Below, piece after piece: positions 53,735 to 62,627 of a stretch of 64,000 nucleotides of DNA (position 1 is its first letter; the number at the start of each line of letters is the position of its first letter). The DNA lies in contig JAHEZQ010000007.1 in NCBI GenBank assembly GCA_023250955.1, positions 62,001-126,000 on the forward strand. The letters are read 5' to 3'. A program made the position numbers and the translations under genes. This stretch comes from Melioribacter sp. (lineage in GTDB: Bacteria; Bacteroidota; Ignavibacteria; Ignavibacteriales; Melioribacteraceae). The notes beneath the pieces are model-generated. The model ran no database searches and was not told the origin of the DNA. It saw only the letters and a list, made by a program, of their open reading frames with translations.

Positions 53735-54640
53735 CTATTTATGCTTTCCGAGAAGCCCCTCTTCCAAACACTGGTTGCATTCAAATTGCAGCGTGATATG
53801 ATGTATTCCAAATTTTGATTCGAGAAGCAGTTCGATCTTATTCCTCAGTTTATCACTCTCACTAATTTTCATATCACTTACATTTACATGCGCTTCAAGA
53901 TGAATATCATTATCACCTACTGTCCAAACATGAATATGATGAATGTTGTCCACTTCCGGAAATTTTTCTACCTCGGATTTAATTTCATTCAAGGAAAGAT
54001 CTGCGGGCGCGCCTTCCATCAAAACATGAATTGCATCACTCAGTATATCGTAACTTTCTTTAATAATATATATCCCAATCAGAACAGTAAGAAGCGGATC
54101 AATCCACATAACATTCCAAACGGCAATCGCGACGCCGCCAAAAATAACCGCAACTGATGAGACGGAATCACCCAGCAAATGAACATATGAAGAGCGAATG
54201 TTAATACTATTTTTCGCATCGCGTTTAAGAAGGAGAGTGCCGATAATATTTGCGACAAGACCGATGAATGCTACTATTGTCATTGTAACTGCTTCGATCT
54301 TGTGTGGTTCTAAAAATCTTGAGACTGCTTCATAGAAAAGAAAAAAGTAAATTATAATCAACACGGCAGAGTTAATTACTGCTGCAAGAATTTCCGCACG
54401 TTTTAATCCGAAAGTATGGCGATGGGAGCTATCTCTTTGTTTTAATTTAATTGCTGTGTAAGAAAGAATTACCGCTATTCCGTCACTGAAATTATGAAGA
54501 GCGTCTGAGATCAGCGCCAGACTTCCGGAAATGATTCCGCCAACAATTTGAGCAACTGTAATCACAAAATTCAGCAGCATCGTGATAATCAATCTGCTGG
54601 CAGTAGTATTTATTCCATGGTGATCGTGATTGTGTCCCAA
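53735..54640 (-). CDS. Cation diffusion facilitator (zinc/cadmium exporter)
   Basis: A 301-residue CDF transporter of the CzcD/ZitB type. A His-rich N-terminus (GHNHDHHG) precedes six helices; the zinc sites are SDALHNFSDG in helix 2 and LLGDSVSSVAV in helix 5. The C-terminal cytosolic domain (HIHVWTVGDNDIHLEAHV) binds metal and dimerises. It exports zinc or related divalent cations using the proton gradient. No metalloregulator gene is adjacent. It is convergent with kdpE and divergent from the dGTPase gene. Confidence 0.95.
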   Translation of the reverse strand: MGHNHDHHGINTTASRLIITMLLNFVITVAQIVGGIISGSLALISDALHNFSDGIAVILSYTAIKLKQRDSSHRHTFGLKRAEILAAVINSAVLIIIYFFLFYEAVSRFLEPHKIEAVTMTIVAFIGLVANIIGTLLLKRDAKNSINIRSSYVHLLGDSVSSVAVIFGGVAIAVWNVMWIDPLLTVLIGIYIIKESYDILSDAIHVLMEGAPADLSLNEIKSEVEKFPEVDNIHHIHVWTVGDNDIHLEAHVNVSDMKISESDKLRNKIELLLESKFGIHHITLQFECNQCLEEGLLGKHK

Positions 54641-54724
54641 AATTTTATTCTGTCCCGCATATCGTTAGACATGCAATTATTTCTTAAATTAAAGTATCGC
54701 TTCACAAAAATGTGAATCAAGAAG

Positions 54725-55993
54725 ATGAAAAACAAATTTTATACTGACTTTGATTTCGAGCGGCTCAAACCGAGCCCTCGCGAAAGTGATTACCGTTCAC
54801 GATTTCAGATTGATCGCGACAGGATAATTCATTCATCGGAATTCCGCAGACTCCAGGGCAAGACACAAGTTTTTTTGCCTGGTGAATATGATTTTTACCG
54901 CACGCGACTAACTCATTCAATAGAAGTTGCACAAATAGGAAGAGCTATTTGCAACTTTCTTCTTTCAAAAGAAAAAGATTTTTTAAAAGAAGATTATTTT
55001 ATTGATGAAGATTTAGTAGAATCCATTTGTCTCGCACACGATCTCGGCAATCCCCCGTTCGGACATGCGGGTGAACGCACGCTTAATGAACTGATGAAAA
55101 AGTACGGCGGATTTGAAGGCAATGCTCAAACTCTTAGAATGACAACCGAAATTTTTTACCGCGATGATGATCACTACCGCGGAATGAATCCGACTCGCGC
55201 GTTTATAGACGGAATTCTTAAATACAAAGCAGTCCATAAACAATTCAAGGATCCCGAAAATCATTTTATTTACAATGAGCAAAAAAAAATTATTGATTTC
55301 GTCTTCGGTAGTAAAAAAATATCAAAAGATATTTCTTCGCCTGAACGGCTTAACCAATTTCAGAGCATAGAGTGCCAAATAATGGATTGGGCGGATGATA
55401 CCGCTTACGCAATTAACGATTTGGTTGACAGCATCTCCGGCGGTTTTATAAATATACAAAAGCTTTCGCGGTGGCGGGAATCAAACCAATTAAGTGAAGT
55501 TCAGAAAAGTATTATTGATGAGATTATCGAGTGGATCAAGATAGGAAATTTCAAAAAGAAATTCGGTGCGCAGATCGGTGAGTTTGTAAAAGCCTGCGGG
55601 TTAGCAAAACGAAATTCTTTTCTGGATAATCTTACCAATCGTTATAAATATATCCTTGTAATCGAAAAAAATATTTTCGAGCGGGTACAGATATATAAAA
55701 GAATTTCATCGGATTTGGTTTTCAACTCTTCACAGCTACACCAGATTGAATTCAAGGGAAAGCAGATGATTGAAAATCTGTTCAAACGTTTCGAAGAAAA
55801 TTATGTTCACTCGCTCAGCGATACAAAATTATTGCCGGATTTCAACCACAGGTTATTATGTAACGAAAAAAATAAAATTAACCGCGCCAGAATGATCTGC
55901 GATTATATATCCGGTTCTACGGATTCTCATGCGATGCGTATTTACCGCCGCCTATTCGATCCAGAATATAGTTCGCTAGCAGATCTAGTATAA
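54725..55993 (+). CDS. dgt: Deoxyguanosinetriphosphate triphosphohydrolase-like dNTPase
   Basis: A 422-residue HD-domain enzyme. Metal ligands are H64 in RLTHSIEVAQIGR and H105-D106 in CLAHDLGNPPFGHAGE, with the later WADDTAYAINDL Asp completing the site; FRRLQGKTQVF is the nucleotide-binding stretch. dNTPases cleave dNTPs to deoxynucleosides and triphosphate; some act in phage resistance by starving replication, but here the location among housekeeping genes suggests pool control. Its 3' end abuts ispH (2-bp gap, convergent). Confidence 0.92.
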   Translation: MKNKFYTDFDFERLKPSPRESDYRSRFQIDRDRIIHSSEFRRLQGKTQVFLPGEYDFYRTRLTHSIEVAQIGRAICNFLLSKEKDFLKEDYFIDEDLVESICLAHDLGNPPFGHAGERTLNELMKKYGGFEGNAQTLRMTTEIFYRDDDHYRGMNPTRAFIDGILKYKAVHKQFKDPENHFIYNEQKKIIDFVFGSKKISKDISSPERLNQFQSIECQIMDWADDTAYAINDLVDSISGGFINIQKLSRWRESNQLSEVQKSIIDEIIEWIKIGNFKKKFGAQIGEFVKACGLAKRNSFLDNLTNRYKYILVIEKNIFERVQIYKRISSDLVFNSSQLHQIEFKGKQMIENLFKRFEENYVHSLSDTKLLPDFNHRLLCNEKNKINRARMICDYISGSTDSHAMRIYRRLFDPEYSSLADLV

Positions 55994-55995
55994 GA

Positions 55996-57219
55996 TTAGA
56001 ATTTTAACGACTTAAGAATTTCTTCGACGCTCTTTGTTCCGCCAAAATAGGAAAGTAATCTATTCAGCACGTCATCCACAACAGAATCGGGGCATGATGC
56101 GCCGCTTGTAATTGCTATTGTAATTTTTGCACTACGGGGAATATAATTTTCCGTTGCTTTTTCTTTTCGCGTGTGAATATCAAAATGGCTTATAAGATTT
56201 TCTGAAATGATTTTTTCTGCGCCGGAAATAAAGTATGTCGTAAATTTTTCTTCTAGCAGTTCAACAAGATGGGAGGTGTTCGAACTGTTATACCCGCCAA
56301 TAACTATTGCCAGGTCTGCTTCTTCCTGGTTCAATCCTATTGTTGCGCTTTGATTATCATTCGTTGCATAGCATAATGTATCTCCTGTATCGGCAAAATG
56401 TTCTTTTAGATTTTCTGTGCCGTATTTTTTTATCATTGTCTTCCGTAGAAGATCAGCTATCGCTTGCGTCTCTGACGCTAGCATTGTTGTTTGATTAACC
56501 ACGCCGATACTTTCAAGATCTTTCGCTGCATCAAAACCTGACGAATACTTCCCTTCGAAATATCTATAAAATTCTGCTCCCTCTATTTCGCCTAGTATTG
56601 TTTTAGAAACAACAACAGCTTCATCAATGTTACGAACAATTAACGACGGGGCTGTTTGTCTGCTGTGAGAAAACGTTGCGTGCGTCTCTTCGTGTTTGGC
56701 TTTACCGTGTATTATTACTGTAAAATTTTCTTTACCTAAATCTTCCGCGCGGTTCCATACTTTTTCAACAAATGGGCATGTGGTGTTAAATTTAATTGTG
56801 TCAATACCTTTTTCTTTGAGAAGTGTTTCGATTTCTATCGTTGTTCCGAATGCTGGAATAATAACGATATCGTTTGAATTTATTTCGTCCCACTCGATAA
56901 ATTGATTTCCATATGCATCCATAATAAACTTAACTCCGCGGCTTTGCAGATCTAAATTCACAAGCGGATTGTGAATCATTTCACTTAACAGATAAATTCT
57001 TTTGCCGAGGTTTTCTTCTACTGTTTTATATGCAATCTCTATCGCGTTTTCGACCCCGTAGCAAAAACCGAAATGCCGTGCAATTAAAAATTTAACCGGT
57101 CCGAAATCTAGCATGGTTGGTGAAAAATCTTTTTTACGCGGATCTTCGTTTTTGCGAAGTTTTTTTATTTTAGAGATAATCGGACTTCGATAATAATCCG
57201 GTATTTCAAATATTTTCAT
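55996..57219 (-). CDS. ispH: 4-hydroxy-3-methylbut-2-enyl diphosphate reductase IspH (long form)
   Basis: A 407-residue IspH with three cluster cysteines: C53 in GFCYGVENAI, C148 in NTTCPFVEKVW and C376 in SGASCPDSVVDD. It catalyses the last step of the MEP pathway, giving IPP and DMAPP, with a [4Fe-4S] cluster. The protein is about 90 residues longer than E. coli IspH, having an N-terminal leader (about 1-42) and internal insertions, as in cyanobacterial and FCB-group forms. A 7-bp stem hairpin lies 15 bp upstream of the ATG. Confidence 0.95.
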   Translation of the reverse strand: MKIFEIPDYYRSPIISKIKKLRKNEDPRKKDFSPTMLDFGPVKFLIARHFGFCYGVENAIEIAYKTVEENLGKRIYLLSEMIHNPLVNLDLQSRGVKFIMDAYGNQFIEWDEINSNDIVIIPAFGTTIEIETLLKEKGIDTIKFNTTCPFVEKVWNRAEDLGKENFTVIIHGKAKHEETHATFSHSRQTAPSLIVRNIDEAVVVSKTILGEIEGAEFYRYFEGKYSSGFDAAKDLESIGVVNQTTMLASETQAIADLLRKTMIKKYGTENLKEHFADTGDTLCYATNDNQSATIGLNQEEADLAIVIGGYNSSNTSHLVELLEEKFTTYFISGAEKIISENLISHFDIHTRKEKATENYIPRSAKITIAITSGASCPDSVVDDVLNRLLSYFGGTKSVEEILKSLKF

Positions 57220-57561
57220 TTATAGGCCTTATTAGAAAGTAAATCACTTTCTCATCTTAGTTAAAATATAAAGACGTGCTTTGTAATTCCACTTGTGTGC
57301 GTTTCACCTGTTTAGTTTTCCAACAAGGTTTTATAGTTTTCAATTTTCTACTTCCTCTGCTTTTTTAATATAAGCACTATAAACGTCCTGATAAATATCT
57401 TGTGGTTTGATTTGTTAAAAAAAAATTAATTAAATCTTGACAAAGAATTAAACCCTCGTAGTGCTGATTAATTTTTTTGAACAGAAATTGGGCAAACTCA
57501 GATTAAATAAATTGTAACCATCTGGGTTTATCCTGCTTTTGTTCCTGCATAATAAAAAACG
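57220..57561. other. Intergenic region of about 340 bp with a small hairpin
   Basis: This AT-rich gap lies upstream of ispH and downstream of the deacetylase gene (both minus strand). The only clear structure is AGAAAGT-AAATC-ACTTTCT at 57234-57252, a 7-bp perfect stem just before ispH that could sit in its leader. No tRNA, ORF with a family match or riboswitch-like fold was recognised. The deacetylase stop codon is at the right end, without a strong terminator. Confidence 0.5.
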
Positions 57562-58527
57562 TTATTCCGAGTCAATTCCGGAATACATCATGATAGATTT
57601 AGGAACTCGTGGTTCATCTCCAAAGAAATCTTTTTTCTTGCCTTGTGTAATTGCCCATCTGTGTATCCACGAAATTCCTCCACCACCAGTAAAAGTGTCG
57701 TTTGACTTGTATGCTTCATCCTGAAGTGCTTCGTCTAATGAAACAAATTTATAATTAACCGAGCGTATCATCTTGCAAAGTTCTGGAAAGTATTCTGAGT
57801 TTAATGTATTTGCATGAATTAATAAAACGTGATTAATGTTTCTCCCGAAGAGTGCGTTTGATTGACTTTCCCAATATTCGATTTTGCGTTTCATATAATG
57901 TATATATTCTGTTCCTATGTGTTTCATAACTTCGGTTTTGTTTGAGTCAATTGCTTTATCGTACGCACTTGCAAAAATCCATTCGGCATTATCAATTGTA
58001 ACCGGCGCAACGGTGTAATTGTGATCAAAAAGAAATTTTTCAATTGCATTTTTTACTTCGAGCGATCTACCGGTTTGCAAATACGGGTGACGGAAATATT
58101 TCAGCTCTTTTTTATTTTGATTTAAAAGTTCCCGCGTTATTTTTCCCCCTTTTAGAATTTCTTCTTCAAATTTTTCGATTGAAAGATCATGTAAACTTGG
58201 ATGTGAAAAAGTATGATTGCCAAGATCTAATCCGGCGTTTAGCCATTTTTTCAAAAGAATAATTCTTCGAATATCATATTCACCATTAATCTGTAATTTT
58301 TTTTCATTTACAAAGCCTATTGCGGGAATGTGCTGCGATTTAATGTTTTTAACAAGTTTGCCAAAAACTTTTTGAAGTTTATCATTCTCAAAATGATCAA
58401 TGCGTTGAAGAGGAAGATCGTCTATAGTAACTGCGATCTTCGATTTTTGGGTCTGCGGTAAAACGAACGAACTAATTGAAAAGAAGAAAATGCTTGTAAT
58501 TAATAACAGATAATTATTTTTTTTCAT
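57562..58527 (-). CDS. Exported polysaccharide deacetylase (NodB-like)
   Basis: A 321-residue protein with signal peptide (YLLLITSIFFFSISSFVLP). NodB motifs: catalytic D36-D37 in IAVTIDDLPLQ, metal His pair H105 and H109 in LGNHTFSHPSLHDL, and FRHPYLQTGRS as motif 3. It likely removes acetyl groups from polysaccharide or peptidoglycan in the periplasm. It overlaps the preceding amidohydrolase gene by 14 bp, so the two are translated from one message. Confidence 0.9.
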   Translation of the reverse strand: MKKNNYLLLITSIFFFSISSFVLPQTQKSKIAVTIDDLPLQRIDHFENDKLQKVFGKLVKNIKSQHIPAIGFVNEKKLQINGEYDIRRIILLKKWLNAGLDLGNHTFSHPSLHDLSIEKFEEEILKGGKITRELLNQNKKELKYFRHPYLQTGRSLEVKNAIEKFLFDHNYTVAPVTIDNAEWIFASAYDKAIDSNKTEVMKHIGTEYIHYMKRKIEYWESQSNALFGRNINHVLLIHANTLNSEYFPELCKMIRSVNYKFVSLDEALQDEAYKSNDTFTGGGGISWIHRWAITQGKKKDFFGDEPRVPKSIMMYSGIDSE

Positions 58528-60244
58528 AAACTATTTTTCCGCCAATAATTGTATAAAGAACATTTGTATTTAGAATTTCTTCGTCTCTGCAGTTAAGGAG
58601 ATCATTTGAAAGCACAACAAGATCTGCATACTTGCCAACAGTTATTGTTCCTTTCACATTTTCTTCGAAGGATGCGTAAGCTCCGTTAATTGTATATGAT
58701 TTTAGCGCTTCAAGTCGCGACATTTTTTGATCGCCGTAAAAAACTTTTCCGTCGGCACTTTTTCTTGTAACCGAAGAATAAAAACATTTAATCGGATCAA
58801 CGTCTTCAACCGGAGCGTCTGTTCCGTTGCAAATGATTGCACCGCTGTTAATCAATTTTTTCCAAACATACGCTCCTTCTGCTGCTCTAACATTGCCTAA
58901 TCTAACAGGAACAAATGCGGCGTCTGAAGTACAATGAACACCTTGCATTGCAGCAATCACGCCAAGTTGTGCAAAACGTGGAATATCCTGTGCCGATAAA
59001 TGTTGTGCATGTTCAATGCACCAACGAAGATTTTTTTTGTCTGGATGTTTCCTAAAAATTTCTTCATAAATATTTAGAACTTCGCGGTTTCCTCTATCTC
59101 CAATTGCATGGATACGCATTTGGAATCCGTTTGATATTGCTAACTCGGAAATTTCTTTCAACTCATTCAGTGGAGTAACATTGGAACCATAATTATCAGG
59201 AAAATCGCTGTACGGTTCAAGCAGCCATGCGCCACGAGAACCGAGAGCCCCGTCTATATATTGTTTAACTGATCTAACGTTTAAATGATTTTCGGCATAC
59301 CCAATCAACAAATAATTTTTCAATTTCTTTTTCATGTTAACTAGAGAATCTCCAACCATTACATTAAGCCGTACAGCAAGTTTTTTTTCGTTCGCAAATT
59401 TTTTAAGAATATCAATGACATCAAAAGTTTCTCCTGCGTCCGCACAAGATGTAATTCCTTTCCTTAAACAATCTTCGGATGCCAGGCTAACCTGCTTTTC
59501 GTAATTTTCTAAAATTTGTTGCGGGGTGCGTTTAGCCAGATATTCATCATAATATTTTCTTATTAGGTTTTCTGCGTTCTCTTCAAAAATCCCTATTGGA
59601 TTACCCAGTGAGTCGCGCTCGATCTTTCCGCCTACTAGATCCGGAGTGTTTCTATTTACGTTTGCAATTTGCATCGCTTTAGCATTTGCAAACACAGCGT
59701 GTCCGCTTGCGTGTGTGAGCATAACCGGATTTCGGGGAGTTGCTTTACTTAATTCATTGTGTGTCGGGTAACCATTTATATTTGGCATCGGTCTCGGATT
59801 AAATTTTTCCTGGTGCCACCCGCGTCCGATAATCCACTCGCCGGGTTTCGCTGTCTCTGCAGCTTTGGCAACTATTTCTATAATCTCGTCCCAATTTTTT
59901 GCTTCGTGTAAATCCAATATCTGTTTGGAATTGCCAATCCCGAGGAAGTGTGCGTGACTATCATTAAACCCGGGCATCACAAATTTTCCTTTTAGATCTA
60001 TCACGCGGGTTGAGTCGCCTATAAATTTTTCAATCTCGCTTGTTGAGCCTACAGCAAAGATTTTTCCGCTTTTAATTGCAACTGCTTCTGCTGAAGCATT
60101 ATCGCTTTCAACTGTTGCAACAACTCCGTTTATCAAAACTAAGTCTGCCGGATTTTTTAACACTTCTTTTTCTCCACAACTTTGATATAAAATTACTAAA
60201 CAGAAAAAAAATGACAACGATATTATTAATTTAATTTTCTTCAT
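58514..60244 (-). CDS. Amidohydrolase (YtcJ/amidohydrolase_3 type) lipoprotein
   Basis: A 576-residue protein whose N-terminus (LIISLSFFFCLVILYQSC) ends in a probable lipobox Cys. It has the amidohydrolase_3 architecture: VMPGFNDSHAHFLGIG (metal His-x-His), RIHAIGDRGNREVLNIYEEI and CIEHAQHLSAQDIPRFAQLG (further His ligands), and GTDAPVEDVDP (Asp). YtcJ-like enzymes hydrolyse exocyclic amide or ester bonds; substrates are mostly unknown. It heads a two-gene operon with the deacetylase. Confidence 0.9.
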   Translation of the reverse strand: MKKIKLIISLSFFFCLVILYQSCGEKEVLKNPADLVLINGVVATVESDNASAEAVAIKSGKIFAVGSTSEIEKFIGDSTRVIDLKGKFVMPGFNDSHAHFLGIGNSKQILDLHEAKNWDEIIEIVAKAAETAKPGEWIIGRGWHQEKFNPRPMPNINGYPTHNELSKATPRNPVMLTHASGHAVFANAKAMQIANVNRNTPDLVGGKIERDSLGNPIGIFEENAENLIRKYYDEYLAKRTPQQILENYEKQVSLASEDCLRKGITSCADAGETFDVIDILKKFANEKKLAVRLNVMVGDSLVNMKKKLKNYLLIGYAENHLNVRSVKQYIDGALGSRGAWLLEPYSDFPDNYGSNVTPLNELKEISELAISNGFQMRIHAIGDRGNREVLNIYEEIFRKHPDKKNLRWCIEHAQHLSAQDIPRFAQLGVIAAMQGVHCTSDAAFVPVRLGNVRAAEGAYVWKKLINSGAIICNGTDAPVEDVDPIKCFYSSVTRKSADGKVFYGDQKMSRLEALKSYTINGAYASFEENVKGTITVGKYADLVVLSNDLLNCRDEEILNTNVLYTIIGGKIVYEKK

Positions 60245-60353
60245 TGTAATCCCGGTTGTATACTTGCAAAGATAAAAATATTGATTTAGTTTTTATTAAA
60301 CGAAATATAAAATAAAGTCTTTTGTAAACTCTAAAAATAAACGCACTACCCCA

Positions 60354-60830
60354 ATGCTGCAGAATAACATTAGTTGTGCGTCAGAGATCATCTGCCGGCT
60401 GGCAAAAAATGAGAAGGTAAAATCATCTATTACAGAACTTCAAAAAGAATTACTGCATTCTTCGGAACAATTTGTCTGGAAAATGTTGAATGAACATTTT
60501 AACGAACACGATCTCAAAACCGAATTCAAGTCTGCGTGGTTGTTCGTACTAAGAAAAAACACACCTTCACATGCTCATTATCATCCCAACAGCACGCAGT
60601 ACACGGCGGTTATAAATGGGTGTGGCGATGGTCAATTCGGAAAAATTAAAAACTCACTTCAAAAATTTGATCCATCCAATTCCGATACTCTTTATGTGAT
60701 CAATCGTGGTATGCCTCATGAATTTTTTCCAGGTGATAAGGATTTGGTCGTTCTCTCTTTACATACTGCTAATGCGGAAGAATTGATCGAGATCAATTGT
60801 TCGTCAGGCAAAGAAAGAACTTACGAATAG
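60354..60830 (+). CDS. Cupin-like protein of unknown function
   Basis: A 158-residue protein. An N-terminal helical part (1-60) precedes a cupin-like barrel with SHAHYHPNSTQYTAVINGCG (His-x-x-x-His and Gln/Glu-like ligands) and VINRGMPHEFFPGDKD carrying a later His. Not assigned to a named family. It stands alone, divergent from the amidohydrolase operon. There is no strong ribosome site before the ATG, so the start is uncertain. Confidence 0.6.
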   Translation: MLQNNISCASEIICRLAKNEKVKSSITELQKELLHSSEQFVWKMLNEHFNEHDLKTEFKSAWLFVLRKNTPSHAHYHPNSTQYTAVINGCGDGQFGKIKNSLQKFDPSNSDTLYVINRGMPHEFFPGDKDLVVLSLHTANAEELIEINCSSGKERTYE

Positions 60831-60903
60831 ACTGAATAAACCCTGATAAAAAATATTTAGGTGTTTCTATTTGACTTGAGTAAAGATTTATTTGCTTTCA
60901 GTT

Positions 60904-61797
60904 CTATTTTCTGTTTACTAAAACTACTCCCCCTATTATAATTAATCCGCTTAATAAAGTAAGCAAAGTAATTTGTTCGTGTAGTAAGAGCCACGCACCA
61001 AAAAAAGTTACGAACGGTTCGATATATAGAAACGCGCCGACCCGCGATGCACTCATTTCATTTAAAGCCTGTGCCCACAAAGTATAGGCTATTCCCGAAC
61101 AGAATATTCCCAGAAACAATATAGAACCCCAACCGCTTACTGATAACCGTAGAACTTCGGAAATGTTTTCCTTATTAATTGTGAATGGGGCTATTATAAC
61201 TGCAACTATTAAAAACAAATAAAATGTTGTTAACGCTGGAGACAGATTAAATGTTGCTTTTTTATTTACCATCGAATAGAAAGACCATGTTACAGAGCTT
61301 GATATTATCAACACATCTCCTTTGTTCTTAATAAAATCAAGTGTTGTTAGATCGCCCTTGCTGACAAGAAATATCAATCCTAAAAACGAAATAATTATTC
61401 CAAGTGTTTGTAGGGAAGAAATTTTTTCTTTAAAAAAAATTATGCCGAGTATAACCATAAAAACCGGCGTTATACCGATTATCCATCCTGTGTGTGAGGC
61501 CGTTGTCCATTGTAACCCAGTAACTTGAATCCACAAATGAAAACATGCAATCCCCGCAAGAATAAAAATCCATTTTTGTTCGCGGATGTTTATAGAAAAT
61601 TTTCTTTTCTGTTTAAGAAGAACTGCGGCTAAAAACAATATCCCCAATATCTGGCGTATGAAAACTATCGCTTCCGGTTTTATTTCTTCAAGTGCATTCT
61701 TTGTTGCAATAAATGACATGCCCCAAACTATAACTGCGAAGAGTGGTTTCCAATGCTTGGTTATTTGTGATCGGTGGTCGGTTATCGGAGCGCTCAT
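60904..61797 (-). CDS. DMT-superfamily (EamA) transporter
   Basis: A 297-residue ten-helix EamA-type transporter: two repeats of five helices, including LFAVIVWGMSFIATKNALEE in the first and GDVLIISSSVTWSFYSMVNK in the second, with a conserved ALNEMSASRVGAFLYIEPF near the end. These export or import amino acids, nucleotides or drugs. Its ATG overlaps the truA stop by 4 bp. Residues about 4-14 (PITDHRSQITK) come from a low-complexity CGATCAC/TAACC-like repeat, suggesting the start was built from intergenic repeat DNA. Confidence 0.9.
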   Translation of the reverse strand: MSAPITDHRSQITKHWKPLFAVIVWGMSFIATKNALEEIKPEAIVFIRQILGILFLAAVLLKQKRKFSINIREQKWIFILAGIACFHLWIQVTGLQWTTASHTGWIIGITPVFMVILGIIFFKEKISSLQTLGIIISFLGLIFLVSKGDLTTLDFIKNKGDVLIISSSVTWSFYSMVNKKATFNLSPALTTFYLFLIVAVIIAPFTINKENISEVLRLSVSGWGSILFLGIFCSGIAYTLWAQALNEMSASRVGAFLYIEPFVTFFGAWLLLHEQITLLTLLSGLIIIGGVVLVNRK

Positions 61798-62600
61798 GCT
61801 CTTGGTCTTAATTTTACTCTAGATAAAACATTTATCGTCGCGCCGAAATTTATATTCAGTTCCTCGCCGTTGTAAATTACTTGCTCGAGAAACAATCCCG
61901 AAGGCGGTGCTGTAAATTGTGAAGGTGTTGGCGAATTGTGTTCAAGAAAATATTTTAAATCTTTTTCCGTCAATTTGCCTCTTCCAATTTCAACAAGTAC
62001 TCCAATCATTCTGCGGACCTGTTTCCATAAAAAATGTGAGCCGATTATGCGAATTAAAATTAAATCGCCGTCTTCTTTAATTTGGATTTTTTCTATTAAT
62101 ACTTTTGTAGATTTCTCTTCATTGTCTTTGTCTGCGAAAGATTTGAAATCATGCATTCCGACAAAAAGTTTAGATGCATTGCTCATCTTTTCAAAATTCA
62201 AATTATCTTTAATCCACCAGACAAACGGTTTACCGAACGCGGTTCTTCTTCTGGAGATTTGATAAATATAGCTTCTGCTTTTTGCATCGTGCCTCGCATG
62301 AAATTTTGGATTTGTTTTTTCTACTTCTATAATATTAATATCGGAAGGGAGCTCGTCGTTAAATTTCATTCTTATTATTTCGGGCGCAAGCATTGTCTTT
62401 GCCTCAAGATGAGCAACTTGGTAAAGCGCATGAACTCCGGCATCTGTTCTGCCTGCGCCGTAAATTTCAATATGTTCACCTTTGAATACTTTTTCAGCCA
62501 CCTCAAGTAGTTTGCCTTGAACTGTTTTGCTCTGCTTTTGCATTTGCCAGCCGCTGTAACGTGTACCTTCGTATTCTATATATAGTTTAAAGCGTGACAT
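61794..62600 (-). CDS. truA: tRNA pseudouridine(38-40) synthase TruA
   Basis: A 268-residue TruA with the catalytic D53 in YGAGRTDAGVHALYQVAH, plus KFHARHDAKSRSYIYQI and FLWKQVRRMIGVLVEIGRG. It makes pseudouridine at positions 38-40 of many tRNAs. It precedes the DMT transporter with a 4-bp ATGA overlap. Normal length. Confidence 0.97.
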   Translation of the reverse strand: MSRFKLYIEYEGTRYSGWQMQKQSKTVQGKLLEVAEKVFKGEHIEIYGAGRTDAGVHALYQVAHLEAKTMLAPEIIRMKFNDELPSDINIIEVEKTNPKFHARHDAKSRSYIYQISRRRTAFGKPFVWWIKDNLNFEKMSNASKLFVGMHDFKSFADKDNEEKSTKVLIEKIQIKEDGDLILIRIIGSHFLWKQVRRMIGVLVEIGRGKLTEKDLKYFLEHNSPTPSQFTAPPSGLFLEQVIYNGEELNINFGATINVLSRVKLRPRA

Positions 62601-62627
62601 GATTATACCTCAACAATGATCGTTCGA

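Noticed and set aside
54725-55993. dGTPase as an anti-phage dNTP-depleting defence gene
   Set aside because: It has normal dgt features and sits beside ispH and a cation exporter with no defence partner, so housekeeping is the simpler reading.
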